64,000 nt of DNA from Cryomorphaceae bacterium (lineage in GTDB: Bacteria > Bacteroidota > Bacteroidia > Flavobacteriales > Schleiferiaceae), in contig JAFIEY010000030.1 of assembly GCA_020832345.1 (NCBI GenBank), forward strand, positions 1 to 64,000, written 5' to 3'. A program made the translations under genes and the position numbers. Below the pieces are notes generated by a model. It was not told where the DNA came from and ran no database searches. It worked only from the letters and a program-made list of their open reading frames with translations. This document shows positions 52,876-61,186 of the stretch, piece by piece; the first letter of the stretch is position 1, and each line of letters opens with the position of its first letter.

Positions 52876-53862
52876 TCATTGCGCTGCAAATAGTCTGTTA
52901 ATGGCCTCGCCAAACAAGGATGAAAGCGGCATGCCTAAATAGGCGGCTTGTTTGGGCAAAATAGATTCCGAAGACAATCCAGGAACGGTATTTACCTCAA
53001 TTAGAAATGGTTGATCTTTTTCATCCACGATATAATCTACGCGGGCAATGCCGCTTAAATTGAGTTTTTTAAATATCAATTCCGACTGTTGTTTGATAAA
53101 ATCAGTTACAGAATCTGAAAATGCGCCTGGCGTGATTTCCTGAGAAAGTCCGCTGTATTTGGATTCATAATCAAAAAATTCGTTTTTTGGGATAATTTCC
53201 GTTATGGCCAGTGCCTCCACTTTTCCCCTCACGTTGATTACACCACAAGCGGCTTCTCTACCTATAATTGCCGCTTCAACAACCACTTGATTTCCCTCAG
53301 CAAAAGCTGCTTCCATGGCATATTTGAGTTCTTCTTTCTTTTTCACTTTGGAAACACCCAAACTCGATCCGCTACAATTGGGCTTCACAAAAAGTGGCAA
53401 ACCCAAGGTTTTTACAATTTCATCAGCATCGATGCTTTCACCCTCTGCGATAAAAATGGAATCGGGCACCCGAATATTCATATTGCGCAAAACCATGTTG
53501 CACTCTGCTTTATTAAAAGTCAATGCGGAGGGAAAGTGCCCGGAAGTGGTATGCGGCAATCCCAATAAATCGAAATAGGCGGGCAAAATACCATCCTCAG
53601 CTGGTGACCCATGAACTGCGACAAAAGCCGCATCGAAATTGAGTTTCCGACCATCAGAAAATAAAACCGAAAAATCTTCCCTACTAATAGGCGTTTTAAC
53701 ACCATCGATTTCCACATACCATCCATCCCGGTGAATGACAACCTTATATGCCTCAAAAAGTTTGGGATCCAGATTGTCTAAAACAATTTGCCCACTGCCC
53801 ATACTGACCATAAACTCACCGGAGTAGCCGCCCATGACTACCGCTATTTTCTTTCGATTCAT
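52876..53862 (-). CDS. ddl: D-alanine--D-alanine ligase
   Basis: 328 residues, normal length. The enzyme joins two D-alanines using ATP for peptidoglycan precursor synthesis. Visible: VVMGGYSGEFMVSMGSG near residues 8-24 (the Glu that contacts the substrate amine), HGSPAEDG, LFVKPNCSGSSLGVSKVK (ATP-grasp lysine and Ser loop), GREAACGVI, ARVDYIVDEKDQPFLIEVNTVPG (metal ligands) and a C-terminal LFGEAINRLF. A TAGATTTG box lies 18 nt upstream of the ATG. Confidence 0.95.
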   Translation of the reverse strand: MNRKKIAVVMGGYSGEFMVSMGSGQIVLDNLDPKLFEAYKVVIHRDGWYVEIDGVKTPISREDFSVLFSDGRKLNFDAAFVAVHGSPAEDGILPAYFDLLGLPHTTSGHFPSALTFNKAECNMVLRNMNIRVPDSIFIAEGESIDADEIVKTLGLPLFVKPNCSGSSLGVSKVKKKEELKYAMEAAFAEGNQVVVEAAIIGREAACGVINVRGKVEALAITEIIPKNEFFDYESKYSGLSQEITPGAFSDSVTDFIKQQSELIFKKLNLSGIARVDYIVDEKDQPFLIEVNTVPGLSSESILPKQAAYLGMPLSSLFGEAINRLFAAQ

Positions 53863-53880
53863 TTGGTTTTATTTTTTTGA

Positions 53881-53888
53881 CAAATCTA
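53881..53888 (-). promoter_or_regulatory. Candidate -7 box for ddl
   Basis: Leftward TAGATTTG fits TAnnTTTG, 19 nt before the ddl ATG; no -33 match. A leader of only about 12 nt is implied. Confidence 0.35.
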
Positions 53889-54108
53889 ATTGGAAAAATA
53901 TAGTGTTTTATGATGTCATAATATAAAATATCAACACGCTACTTAACAAACGGTCTTTGCAATAATTCCCCATCTTGAAACAGAAAAAATCCCCACAGCA
54001 AAACAATCCATATTTTAACAATACTTTAATGGAAACCCCCGTAACTTTTATCGTTTCCAAGGGTCTTATTCTTGTAAATTTACCATCAACACACATACTT
54101 ATTGATCA

Positions 54109-56493
54109 ATGCGAAAAATTGCACTACTACTCATTGGTGTCCTTTTATTTAGCTCCCAATTATACGCACAAAAATTCACCATTTCCGGAAATATTGAAGA
54201 TTATGACAACGGAGAATCACTGATTGGTGTAAGTATATTTGCAGAAGGTACAGGTATGGGTACCACTTCAAATACCTACGGTTTTTACTCTTTTAGTTTG
54301 TCGCCCGGAAAATACACCATCGTATTTCAATATATTGGCTACCAAACCATCCGAAAAGAAATCGACCTGAAAAAGGACATCGATTTAGATATTAAAATGA
54401 AGGAGGAGGGCAAATCCCTAGATGCTGTAGAGGTCACCACTCGAGGAGCAGACGCCAACGTAAAAAGCGTAGAAATGAGTGTGACCGAAATCAGCGCCAA
54501 AGAAATACAGAAAGTGCCGCAACTTTTGGGTGAAGTTGATGTCATTCGCACTCTTACCCTATTACCTGGTGTTTCCACGGTTGGTGAAGGTGCAAATGGA
54601 TTTAATGTAAGAGGTGGTAATGTCGATCAAAATCTTATTTTACTCGACGAAGCACCCGTTTTCAATTCTTCGCATTTATTTGGTTTTTTCTCTGTTTTTA
54701 ATGCCGACGCCGTACAGTCATTTAAATTATACAAAGGTGGGATTCCGGCCAACTATGGCGGCAGACTTTCCTCGGTATTGGATGTGCGACAAAGGGAGGG
54801 AAACTCCAAACGTTTTGCAGCGCAGGGCGGCCTTGGTCTCCTCTCAAGTCGGGCCACTGTAGAAGGCCCAATTATCAAAGATAAAATGAGTTTCTTGCTC
54901 AGTGGAAGAAGATCTTATGCTGATGTTTTTACCAGAAATTCCGGCAATGAAGATTTGGCGGGAAATATTTTATACTTCTACGATTTTAATGGAAAAATCA
55001 ATTACCGAATCAATCGCAAACACCGATTATTTCTTTCCGGATATTTTGGAAGAGATGCATTGGGAATTGCCGACTTTGTCAATTTTAATTGGGGAAATGC
55101 CACGGCCACCCTGCGCTGGAACTGGACCATTAGCAATCGGTTGTTCTCAAATACAACCCTGGTTTATAGCGATTACGACTATGCAATTGGATCGGGTGAC
55201 ATCAATGACCTTGGAGAGAGCGGCTTTGCCTTTCGCCTCGATTCTCGTTTGAGAAATTATAAATTTAATCAGCAATTCACCTGGTTTGCCAGCTCCGATA
55301 TTCAGGTGGATTTTGGATATGAAGGTATTTACTACGACTTTCAACCCGGAAAATCCACGCTAAACACCGGAGAGATTTCAGAGGAGATTTTTAAAAGTGA
55401 ATTTGCTTTTGAACCCGCCTTTTACGCATCGGCAGAACAAAAAATAAACGGGAATTTTAGCATTCAATACGGACTGCGATACAGTTCCTTTTACAATATC
55501 GGCGCCCGTGATGTTCCCATTTACGACGGCATTCCCTCTGAACAAACACGCATTGGAACCGAGTCATTTGGTCGTGGAGAAATCATCGAGGCTTATAACG
55601 GCCTCAACGGTTTGGAACCACGTTTTAGCATGAACTATTCGCTCAACAAAACTTCTTCGATAAAGGCCAGCTACAACCGAACCCGTCAATACATTCATCT
55701 CATTTCCAACACCACCTCTCCTACACCCCTCGATACATGGCGTCCGGCTGGAAGATTTATTCAACCTGCAACCGCCAATCAGGTAGCAGCAGGATATTTT
55801 AAGAATTTAAAAGACAATATCTACGAATTTTCGGTAGAAGCTTTTTATAAACACTTCAACAATTTGGTCGATTATCGCGACGGCGCCAACATAATCATTG
55901 ACGACATAGAAACCGCGCTCCTAACCGGTGATGGACGCTCTTACGGGATGGAATTTTTGGTGAGAAAACAACAGGGAAAATTACAGGGGTGGGTCGCTTA
56001 TACGTTAAGTCGCGCAGAACGCATCGTTGAAGGAGATGATCCATTTACAAGTATCAGCGATGGCGAATGGTATCCCGCAAATTTCGACCGACTACACGAT
56101 TTGTCCATCGTGGTTACTTATACCCTAAGTAAAAAATGGGATTTTGGCGCCAATTTCGCATACCAAACCGGACGACCAGTAACCTTTCCGGTTGGAAGGG
56201 CCGAGGTGGACAACGGACTTTTTGCCCCGGTAAACACATTGCGAAATAGCAGTCGAATTCCCGATTTTCACCGTTTGGACTTATCGGCAAACTACACCCC
56301 TAAAGGCGGTAAAGAAAACAAGAAGCGCTGGGAATCATCCTGGTCGTTTGGAATATACAACGTGTATGCACGACGGAATCCATTTTCCGTATTCTTTCGC
56401 AACAACCCCGACAATCCAGCACAAAACCAAGCGGTTAGATTGGCCATTTTCGGTACCATCATCCCTTCTGTAACTTACAATTTTACCTTCTGA
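54109..56493 (+). CDS. TonB-dependent receptor paired with a DUF4249 lipoprotein
   Basis: 794 residues. Signal peptide MRKIALLLIGVLLFSSQLYAQ; carboxypeptidase-like regulatory domain (about 22-100, ISGNIEDYDNGESLIGVSIF); plug (about 115-220, with LPGVSTVGEGANGFNVRGGNVDQNLILLDEAPVF); then a 22-strand-type barrel ending TYNFTF with terminal Phe. It takes up an unidentified substrate across the outer membrane. The DUF4249 gene starts 2 nt after the stop, and such pairs recur in Bacteroidota, where the lipoprotein probably acts like the SusD partner of SusC. Confidence 0.93.
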   Translation: MRKIALLLIGVLLFSSQLYAQKFTISGNIEDYDNGESLIGVSIFAEGTGMGTTSNTYGFYSFSLSPGKYTIVFQYIGYQTIRKEIDLKKDIDLDIKMKEEGKSLDAVEVTTRGADANVKSVEMSVTEISAKEIQKVPQLLGEVDVIRTLTLLPGVSTVGEGANGFNVRGGNVDQNLILLDEAPVFNSSHLFGFFSVFNADAVQSFKLYKGGIPANYGGRLSSVLDVRQREGNSKRFAAQGGLGLLSSRATVEGPIIKDKMSFLLSGRRSYADVFTRNSGNEDLAGNILYFYDFNGKINYRINRKHRLFLSGYFGRDALGIADFVNFNWGNATATLRWNWTISNRLFSNTTLVYSDYDYAIGSGDINDLGESGFAFRLDSRLRNYKFNQQFTWFASSDIQVDFGYEGIYYDFQPGKSTLNTGEISEEIFKSEFAFEPAFYASAEQKINGNFSIQYGLRYSSFYNIGARDVPIYDGIPSEQTRIGTESFGRGEIIEAYNGLNGLEPRFSMNYSLNKTSSIKASYNRTRQYIHLISNTTSPTPLDTWRPAGRFIQPATANQVAAGYFKNLKDNIYEFSVEAFYKHFNNLVDYRDGANIIIDDIETALLTGDGRSYGMEFLVRKQQGKLQGWVAYTLSRAERIVEGDDPFTSISDGEWYPANFDRLHDLSIVVTYTLSKKWDFGANFAYQTGRPVTFPVGRAEVDNGLFAPVNTLRNSSRIPDFHRLDLSANYTPKGGKENKKRWESSWSFGIYNVYARRNPFSVFFRNNPDNPAQNQAVRLAIFGTIIPSVTYNFTF

Positions 56494-56495
56494 TC

Positions 56496-57383
56496 ATGTC
56501 GAATACAAAAAATAATATAAATACCTCCGCAAAGGTCAGGTTATTCAAGTTGAGTTTATTGACTGTCTTAACAATGTTTATGGCCACATCCTGTGAGGAC
56601 GTCATCGAAGTGGAACTAGAAGATGGCCCACTACAATTGGTGGTAAATGGCGGCATTACAACTGAAAATCCGGCTAAAGTAATTCTATCCACAACAGCAC
56701 CCTATTTTGAAGAAGGTCCAACTCCTCGTGTTACCGGAGCATCCGTGCGGATTTTTGAAAATGGACAACTATTTGAAGCACTCACAGAGGACGTTTCCAA
56801 ACCGGGTAATTACATTGGTACTAAAACCGGGGAAATTGGAAAATCATACGCTATAGAAATTGAAATCGGAGATGATGGCAGTCACTTTCAGCAAACCTTT
56901 TGGCGGAGTAAAAACGAAATCATTTTCCCGATTTTTGAAATTGACTCCATTTACACCACATTTATTAGAACACCACCTTTGCCCATTGGCAACTATTTGA
57001 ATTTTCAATTCCTTCGTCCGTTCTCCTATCCGCAAGGGGCGTTTTACCGCATTCAGCGCGCTATAAACGATAGTGCGTTTTTACAGGACTTCTTGTTTAT
57101 TGAACTTGCTGCTGATTTAGAATCATTTAGGTTTCGTCCTGTCTTCAATGGATTGGTTGAACCGGGCGACACCATTGACCTAACCTTTTCCTCAATTACC
57201 CCTTCATATCGGGAATATTTGCAGGTGTTGTTTCAGCAACTCAATCCGGGATTTTTATTCGATCCGCCACCGGCACCCATCCGCGGGAATGTTCAGGAGG
57301 AAAATGACAAACGTGTGGCGCTGGGATACTTCTGGGCCTCGTCAATCATCAAAGGCCGATACATCGACCCAGAGGAAGATTAA
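56496..57383 (+). CDS. DUF4249 lipoprotein, partner of the TonB receptor
   Basis: 295 residues. After a polar start the segment LFKLSLLTVLTMFMATSC is a lipoprotein signal with Cys33. Then the typical DUF4249 opening (EDVIEVELEDGPLQLVVNGGITTENPAKVILSTTAPYF) and an Ig-like stretch with ASVRIFENGQLFEAL, ending LGYFWASSIIKGRYIDPEED. Two nt separate it from the receptor gene, so the pair is one transcription unit. A short MITE-like repeat begins 5 nt past the stop; its target duplication includes the last base of the stop codon. Confidence 0.88.
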   Translation: MSNTKNNINTSAKVRLFKLSLLTVLTMFMATSCEDVIEVELEDGPLQLVVNGGITTENPAKVILSTTAPYFEEGPTPRVTGASVRIFENGQLFEALTEDVSKPGNYIGTKTGEIGKSYAIEIEIGDDGSHFQQTFWRSKNEIIFPIFEIDSIYTTFIRTPPLPIGNYLNFQFLRPFSYPQGAFYRIQRAINDSAFLQDFLFIELAADLESFRFRPVFNGLVEPGDTIDLTFSSITPSYREYLQVLFQQLNPGFLFDPPPAPIRGNVQEENDKRVALGYFWASSIIKGRYIDPEED

Positions 57384-57388
57384 AACTT

Positions 57389-57443
57389 GAGTCTGCTCTA
57401 AAAAGTCCCTTTCTGCCAAAATCTTCCATTTTAGAGTGGACTC
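57389..57443 (-). repeat. 55-bp short MITE-like copy with duplication AAACTT
   Basis: GAGTCTGCTCTAAAAAG to ATTTTAGAGTGGACTC. AAACTT occurs immediately before (57383-57388) and after (57444-57449). The left duplication overlaps the stop codon of the DUF4249 gene, and the right one abuts the next full copy. Confidence 0.9.
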
Positions 57444-57449
57444 AAACTT

Positions 57450-57585
57450 GAGTCTGCGCCAAAAAGTCCCTTTCTACCGAAATCTTCCTTATCGGTAGAT
57501 CTTTCAATCATCACTAACAATTAGTTAGCTATGGTTCAAAAAGCCCTTCGATCTTGATTGAAATTATCCTTTTTGGAGTGGACTC
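57450..57585 (-). repeat. MITE-like repeat, full copy
   Basis: 136 bp, GAGTCTGCGCCAAAAAG to CTTTTTGGAGTGGACTC, with apical stem CTAAC-AATTA-GTTAG. The right flank ATCTGA does not match the left flank AAACTT, so its own duplication is lost or was changed by the neighbouring insertion. It lies between the convergent ends of the DUF4249 and NhaD genes. Confidence 0.88.
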
Positions 57586-57601
57586 ATCTGAATTGATAAC
57601 G

Positions 57602-58996
57602 CTAAAATACAGAATGTTCGAGAATGTAGAAGATGGCGCCGGCAAAATAACCCACCAGCGCAAGTGGTGCGATTTTTTTCAAATACCATCCAAAGGTAAT
57701 GGTTTCAATGCCCATAACGGCAACGCCTGCAGCAGAGCCGATAATAAGTGCACTACCTCCCGTTCCCGCGCAATACGCCAAAAACTCCCAGAAAAGTCCA
57801 TCCTGAGAAAAATACCCGCTGGGCAAAATTTCGTACATACCCATTGAGGCTGCGACCAATGGCACATTGTCCACCAGTGCGGATAGCAGTCCGATAAAAA
57901 TTCCAACGGCATATACACCTCCTTCCTGATCGGTGCCCAGCGTATTGTTGAGCCAACCGGCGAGTTCACCCAATTGACCGGCAGATTGTAAACTACCTAC
58001 GGCGAGGAGAATTCCCATAAAGAATAATACCGAAGCAAAATCTACTTTTTTCAGGGCGGCAATTACCGAAAGTCTTTTGCGCACATTGACGTTCTTTCGC
58101 TTATGCATAATTTCTGTCATCACCCATAAAATGCCCAAACTCAACATCATTCCCATAAAGGGTGGAAGATGGGTCACCGTTTTAAAAATAGGCACAAAAA
58201 CAAGACCCAATATACCGGCTAAAAATACATTTCGCTTTTGCTTATACGTGAGACCGGGTAGGCTTTGGGCTAAATTTGTAGAAACTTCCGGCCTTCTGAC
58301 ATTGCCTTTTATCCTGGGCGTTAACAGGGCCAATGGCACGAGTAAACAAATCAAACTCGGCAGGATAAGTCGGATAATAACGTTTTGGGCAGTTACTTGT
58401 TTTCCAATCCAAAGCATAGTGGTGGTTACATCTCCAATGGGTGACCAAGCGCCTCCGGCATTGGCGGCCACCACAATCATACCCGCAAAAAGCCAACGAT
58501 CTTTGTAGTTGGCAATGATTTTTTTCAAAAGTGAGGCCATCACAATTGTGGTGGTAAGGTTGTCGAGCGCGGCAGATAAAAAGAAAGTAAGGATACAAAT
58601 AATCCACATCAAACGTGGACGAGATGTGGTTTCAATTTTATCGGTAATAAGTGAAAAGCCTTGGTGAATATCGATTAGTTCAACAATGGCCATGGCGCCG
58701 ATAAGGAAAAAGAGAATACTGGCAATTTCGCTCAGATGGTGTAAAAGCTGGTATTCAGCAATATAATACATTGCCGCCTGAATAAAGCCTATTTCACTGC
58801 CGTCTGCCCCGACAAACATGTGGTCGGGAACCGTTTCCGGCGTAAAAAACGACCCCGCGCTTAAAATATAAATCGCCCAACACAACACGCCGGCAATCAA
58901 GGCACTTGCTGCTTTGTCAACATGAATTTGATGTTCGAGGGCTATGGCTAAATACCCCAAAACAAAAACAGTAATCATCAAGATATCGGCAATCAC
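57602..58996 (-). CDS. nhaD: NhaD-type sodium/proton antiporter
   Basis: 464 residues with about 12 hydrophobic segments. The start MIADILMITVFVLGYLAIALEHQIHVDKAASALIAG, the block FFLSAALDNLTTTIVMASLL (ion-site region with conserved Asp-Asn) and NAGGAWSPIGDVTTTMLWIG are characteristic of NhaD in the ion-transporter superfamily. It exports Na+ or Li+ in exchange for protons across the inner membrane, common in marine and halotolerant bacteria. It begins 32 nt after the stop of the dehydrogenase gene and is probably cotranscribed with it. Confidence 0.92.
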   Translation of the reverse strand: MIADILMITVFVLGYLAIALEHQIHVDKAASALIAGVLCWAIYILSAGSFFTPETVPDHMFVGADGSEIGFIQAAMYYIAEYQLLHHLSEIASILFFLIGAMAIVELIDIHQGFSLITDKIETTSRPRLMWIICILTFFLSAALDNLTTTIVMASLLKKIIANYKDRWLFAGMIVVAANAGGAWSPIGDVTTTMLWIGKQVTAQNVIIRLILPSLICLLVPLALLTPRIKGNVRRPEVSTNLAQSLPGLTYKQKRNVFLAGILGLVFVPIFKTVTHLPPFMGMMLSLGILWVMTEIMHKRKNVNVRKRLSVIAALKKVDFASVLFFMGILLAVGSLQSAGQLGELAGWLNNTLGTDQEGGVYAVGIFIGLLSALVDNVPLVAASMGMYEILPSGYFSQDGLFWEFLAYCAGTGGSALIIGSAAGVAVMGIETITFGWYLKKIAPLALVGYFAGAIFYILEHSVF

Positions 58997-59028
58997 GGCG
59001 TGGTGGTTTTAGTTTATATATCTGTGTT

Positions 59029-60258
59029 TCAATTCATCAATTGCTCCAAGGCAATTTGGTAGGCCATATCTGTAAGCTTCAACTTTTCTTTCCTCCGGTC
59101 GTGACACGCCTGTAAAGCGTTTTTAATTCTATCAGACACATCAGAAAAAATTGCATCTTCACTGAGTTCAGCACGATCCTGCATGAGGTATGCAAAAACC
59201 CTCGCCATACCACAATTGGATATAAAATCGGGAATACAACTTAGTTTATCATCTGCATAAAGTGCAGTGGGGCCTTCAAATATTTCATCGTCAGCAAATG
59301 GCACATTGGCTCCGGCAGACATAACTTCTAAACCCGAAGCCAACATTCTATCTATTTGGTCTTTGGTAACCAAACGCGAAGCGGCTGCGGGAATGAAAAT
59401 TTCTGCACCAATATCCCAAATAGCCTCATTCGTACTTTGAAAATCGAGTAAATTATCTTCAATTAGATAATTACCAGTTTTATTGACCATCAAGTTATTA
59501 ATTTGGTCAAAATCCAACCCATCGCGGTTGATGATGCCACCTACCCGATCAATTATACCGGTGATTTTCACCCCCATTCTGGACAAATACCACGCTGCGG
59601 CGGCGCCTACATTTCCCCAACCCTGTATGATTGCCCTCTTTCCGGAAATTTCACCCCCGTAGATGGCGTAATAATGTTTAACCGATTCCGCAACGCCGTA
59701 GCCAGTTATCATGTCAGCGACGGTAAATTCCCTGGCGTTTACGGGTGCATATTCAGATTTTTTGACCAGAAAAAGCACGCCTTTTTGAAGCTGTTCTATT
59801 TTTTTCTTTTTGCTATCCGGGTTGGGATTAAAATGCCCAACGAGTACACCTTCCTGCGGATGAAGGATTCCAAGGTCTGATGTTATGGGTATCACTTCGT
59901 GAATTTCGTCCACGTTTAAGTCTCCTCCGGTTCCGTAATAATTTTTCAGCAATGGACGAAGTGCCTGATACCAACGTTCCAGAACACCTTTTTTTCTGGG
60001 ATCCGCCGGATCAAAATTAATCCCGCTTTTTGCGCCCCCAATTGGTGGGCCTGCCACGGTAAATTTAATTTCCATGGTTTTGGCCAACGATAAAACCTCG
60101 CGCTTGTTTAGGCCAACACGCATTCTTGTACCACCACCGGCAGCGCCTCCGCGAAGACTATTAATTACGGCCCAACCTTCAGCCTCCGTTTCTCTATCTT
60201 TCCAGTGAAATACAACTTCTGCTTGCGTCTGTTCAAACTTGGCTAAAAGGTCGTTCAT
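59029..60258 (-). CDS. Glu/Leu/Phe/Val-type amino-acid dehydrogenase
   Basis: 409 residues. Oxidative deamination or reductive amination of an amino acid with NAD(P). Visible: substrate domain with GGGTRMRVGLN, the catalytic-site lysine in PPIGGAKSGINFDP, GTGGDLNVDE, then the nucleotide domain with IIQGWGNVGAAAAWYL (GxGxxG/A loop) and VMSAGANVPF near the C-terminus. Glutamate dehydrogenase is the most likely activity by length, but Leu/Val/Phe dehydrogenases share these motifs; an insertion near 150-170 (NPNPDSKKKKIEQLQKGVLF) is not typical of GdhA. First gene of a probable unit with nhaD. Confidence 0.82.
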   Translation of the reverse strand: MNDLLAKFEQTQAEVVFHWKDRETEAEGWAVINSLRGGAAGGGTRMRVGLNKREVLSLAKTMEIKFTVAGPPIGGAKSGINFDPADPRKKGVLERWYQALRPLLKNYYGTGGDLNVDEIHEVIPITSDLGILHPQEGVLVGHFNPNPDSKKKKIEQLQKGVLFLVKKSEYAPVNAREFTVADMITGYGVAESVKHYYAIYGGEISGKRAIIQGWGNVGAAAAWYLSRMGVKITGIIDRVGGIINRDGLDFDQINNLMVNKTGNYLIEDNLLDFQSTNEAIWDIGAEIFIPAAASRLVTKDQIDRMLASGLEVMSAGANVPFADDEIFEGPTALYADDKLSCIPDFISNCGMARVFAYLMQDRAELSEDAIFSDVSDRIKNALQACHDRRKEKLKLTDMAYQIALEQLMN

Positions 60259-60302
60259 CTAAATTTTTCTTTAGTAAAAATGATAAATTGGTTTTACGCG
60301 GC

Positions 60303-60310
60303 CAAAATTA
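60303..60310 (-). promoter_or_regulatory. Candidate -7 box for the dehydrogenase gene
   Basis: Leftward TAATTTTG followed by GCC, 45 nt before the ATG at 60258. No -33 match at 19-21 nt. Confidence 0.4.
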
Positions 60311-60402
60311 AAATACAGCCTCCAATATTTAGGAAAATAAAACCTAATTTACACAAATAGATGAAAGGTCGCATTTTTTTCATTCAAAGACATCTATTTG
60401 TT

Positions 60403-60544
60403 GAGTCCACTCCAAAAAGGATGATTTCAATCAAAATCGACGCGGAGGGGGCTTTTGACCCGCAGCTAACTATTTGTTAGTGAGGATTCAAAAATCTACC
60501 GACAAGGAAGATTTTGGCAGAAAGGGACTTTTTGGAGCAGACTC
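60403..60544 (+). repeat. MITE-like repeat, full copy, with 6-bp duplication TTTGTT
   Basis: 142 bp, GAGTCCACTCCAAAAAG to CTTTTTGGAGCAGACTC, with apical stem CTAAC-TATTT-GTTAG. Perfect TTTGTT copies flank it at 60397-60402 and 60545-60550. It lies between gldD and the dehydrogenase promoter; the rest of the 361-bp gap holds nothing recognised. Confidence 0.92.
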
Positions 60545-60619
60545 TTTGTTGCGGGAACACTGTACGTAAGGCAATTGAGGCAAGTCCGCTACCGCATTGA
60601 TTAAATGTGATTTACAAAC

Positions 60620-61186
60620 TTACTCCCACCTGGTTGTTTCAATCAAATGAATCATTTGCTGATACATATATTCGTTTACCGGCCGAAGTGAGTCTTCATT
60701 GGGTACCGCATTAAAATAAACCACCCCCCGCAGAAAATGGTTGTTGCTATCGGTTAGAAAAAACTGGGTATGGGTAGCGGCATCACCTACCAATTGATAC
60801 AAAGTGCCATAAACCTTATCCTCTTCATTGATAAACAGTTTTTCTTTTATCCCGTCTGCTTTTACCGTATGTCTAAAAACCAAATTATGCATATCGTTCA
60901 GCAGCGTATCGATGTTGTTGTCCACCGGACGATAAGTCAACTGCACCATTGCATTAAATCGCGGGTAATGAATATCAAACCAACAGTTTTCGCGTTTGGG
61001 TCGATGTACGGTAAACTCGTGTACTTTAAAAGTATAGGGGCAATTATCACCAAAAGATTTAAAAGTATCTGGAGGTAAATCAATTCGGAAGTACCCAACG
61101 GGTTTTGGAATGGGATCCGAACCACAAGCTGCAAGTCCCAAAAAAACCATCAGCAATAATACATTTTTACTCATCTTCGATTTCAT
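60620..61186 (-). CDS. gldD: Gliding motility lipoprotein GldD
   Basis: 188 residues. MKSKMSKNVLLLMVFLGLAAC is a lipoprotein signal; a second ATG at codon 5 (61174) would overlap the gldE stop as ATGAGTAA and is equally possible. Conserved GldD blocks: PKPVGYFRIDLP, CPYTFKVHEF, CWFDIHYPRFNA, VQLTYRPVDNN, and a C-terminal RGVVYFNAVPNEDSL. GldD is needed for gliding and T9SS function in Flavobacterium; its exact role is unsettled. Overlaps the end of gldE by 20 bp, last gene of the cluster. Confidence 0.95.
   Translation of the reverse strand: MKSKMSKNVLLLMVFLGLAACGSDPIPKPVGYFRIDLPPDTFKSFGDNCPYTFKVHEFTVHRPKRENCWFDIHYPRFNAMVQLTYRPVDNNIDTLLNDMHNLVFRHTVKADGIKEKLFINEEDKVYGTLYQLVGDAATHTQFFLTDSNNHFLRGVVYFNAVPNEDSLRPVNEYMYQQMIHLIETTRWE

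Noticed and set aside
3761-60480. GGTTCAAAAATCC in the repeats resembles a tRNA T-loop
   Set aside because: No cloverleaf, acceptor pairing or anticodon arm; the motif is one arm of the TTTTTGAA/TTCAAAAA stem of the repeat.
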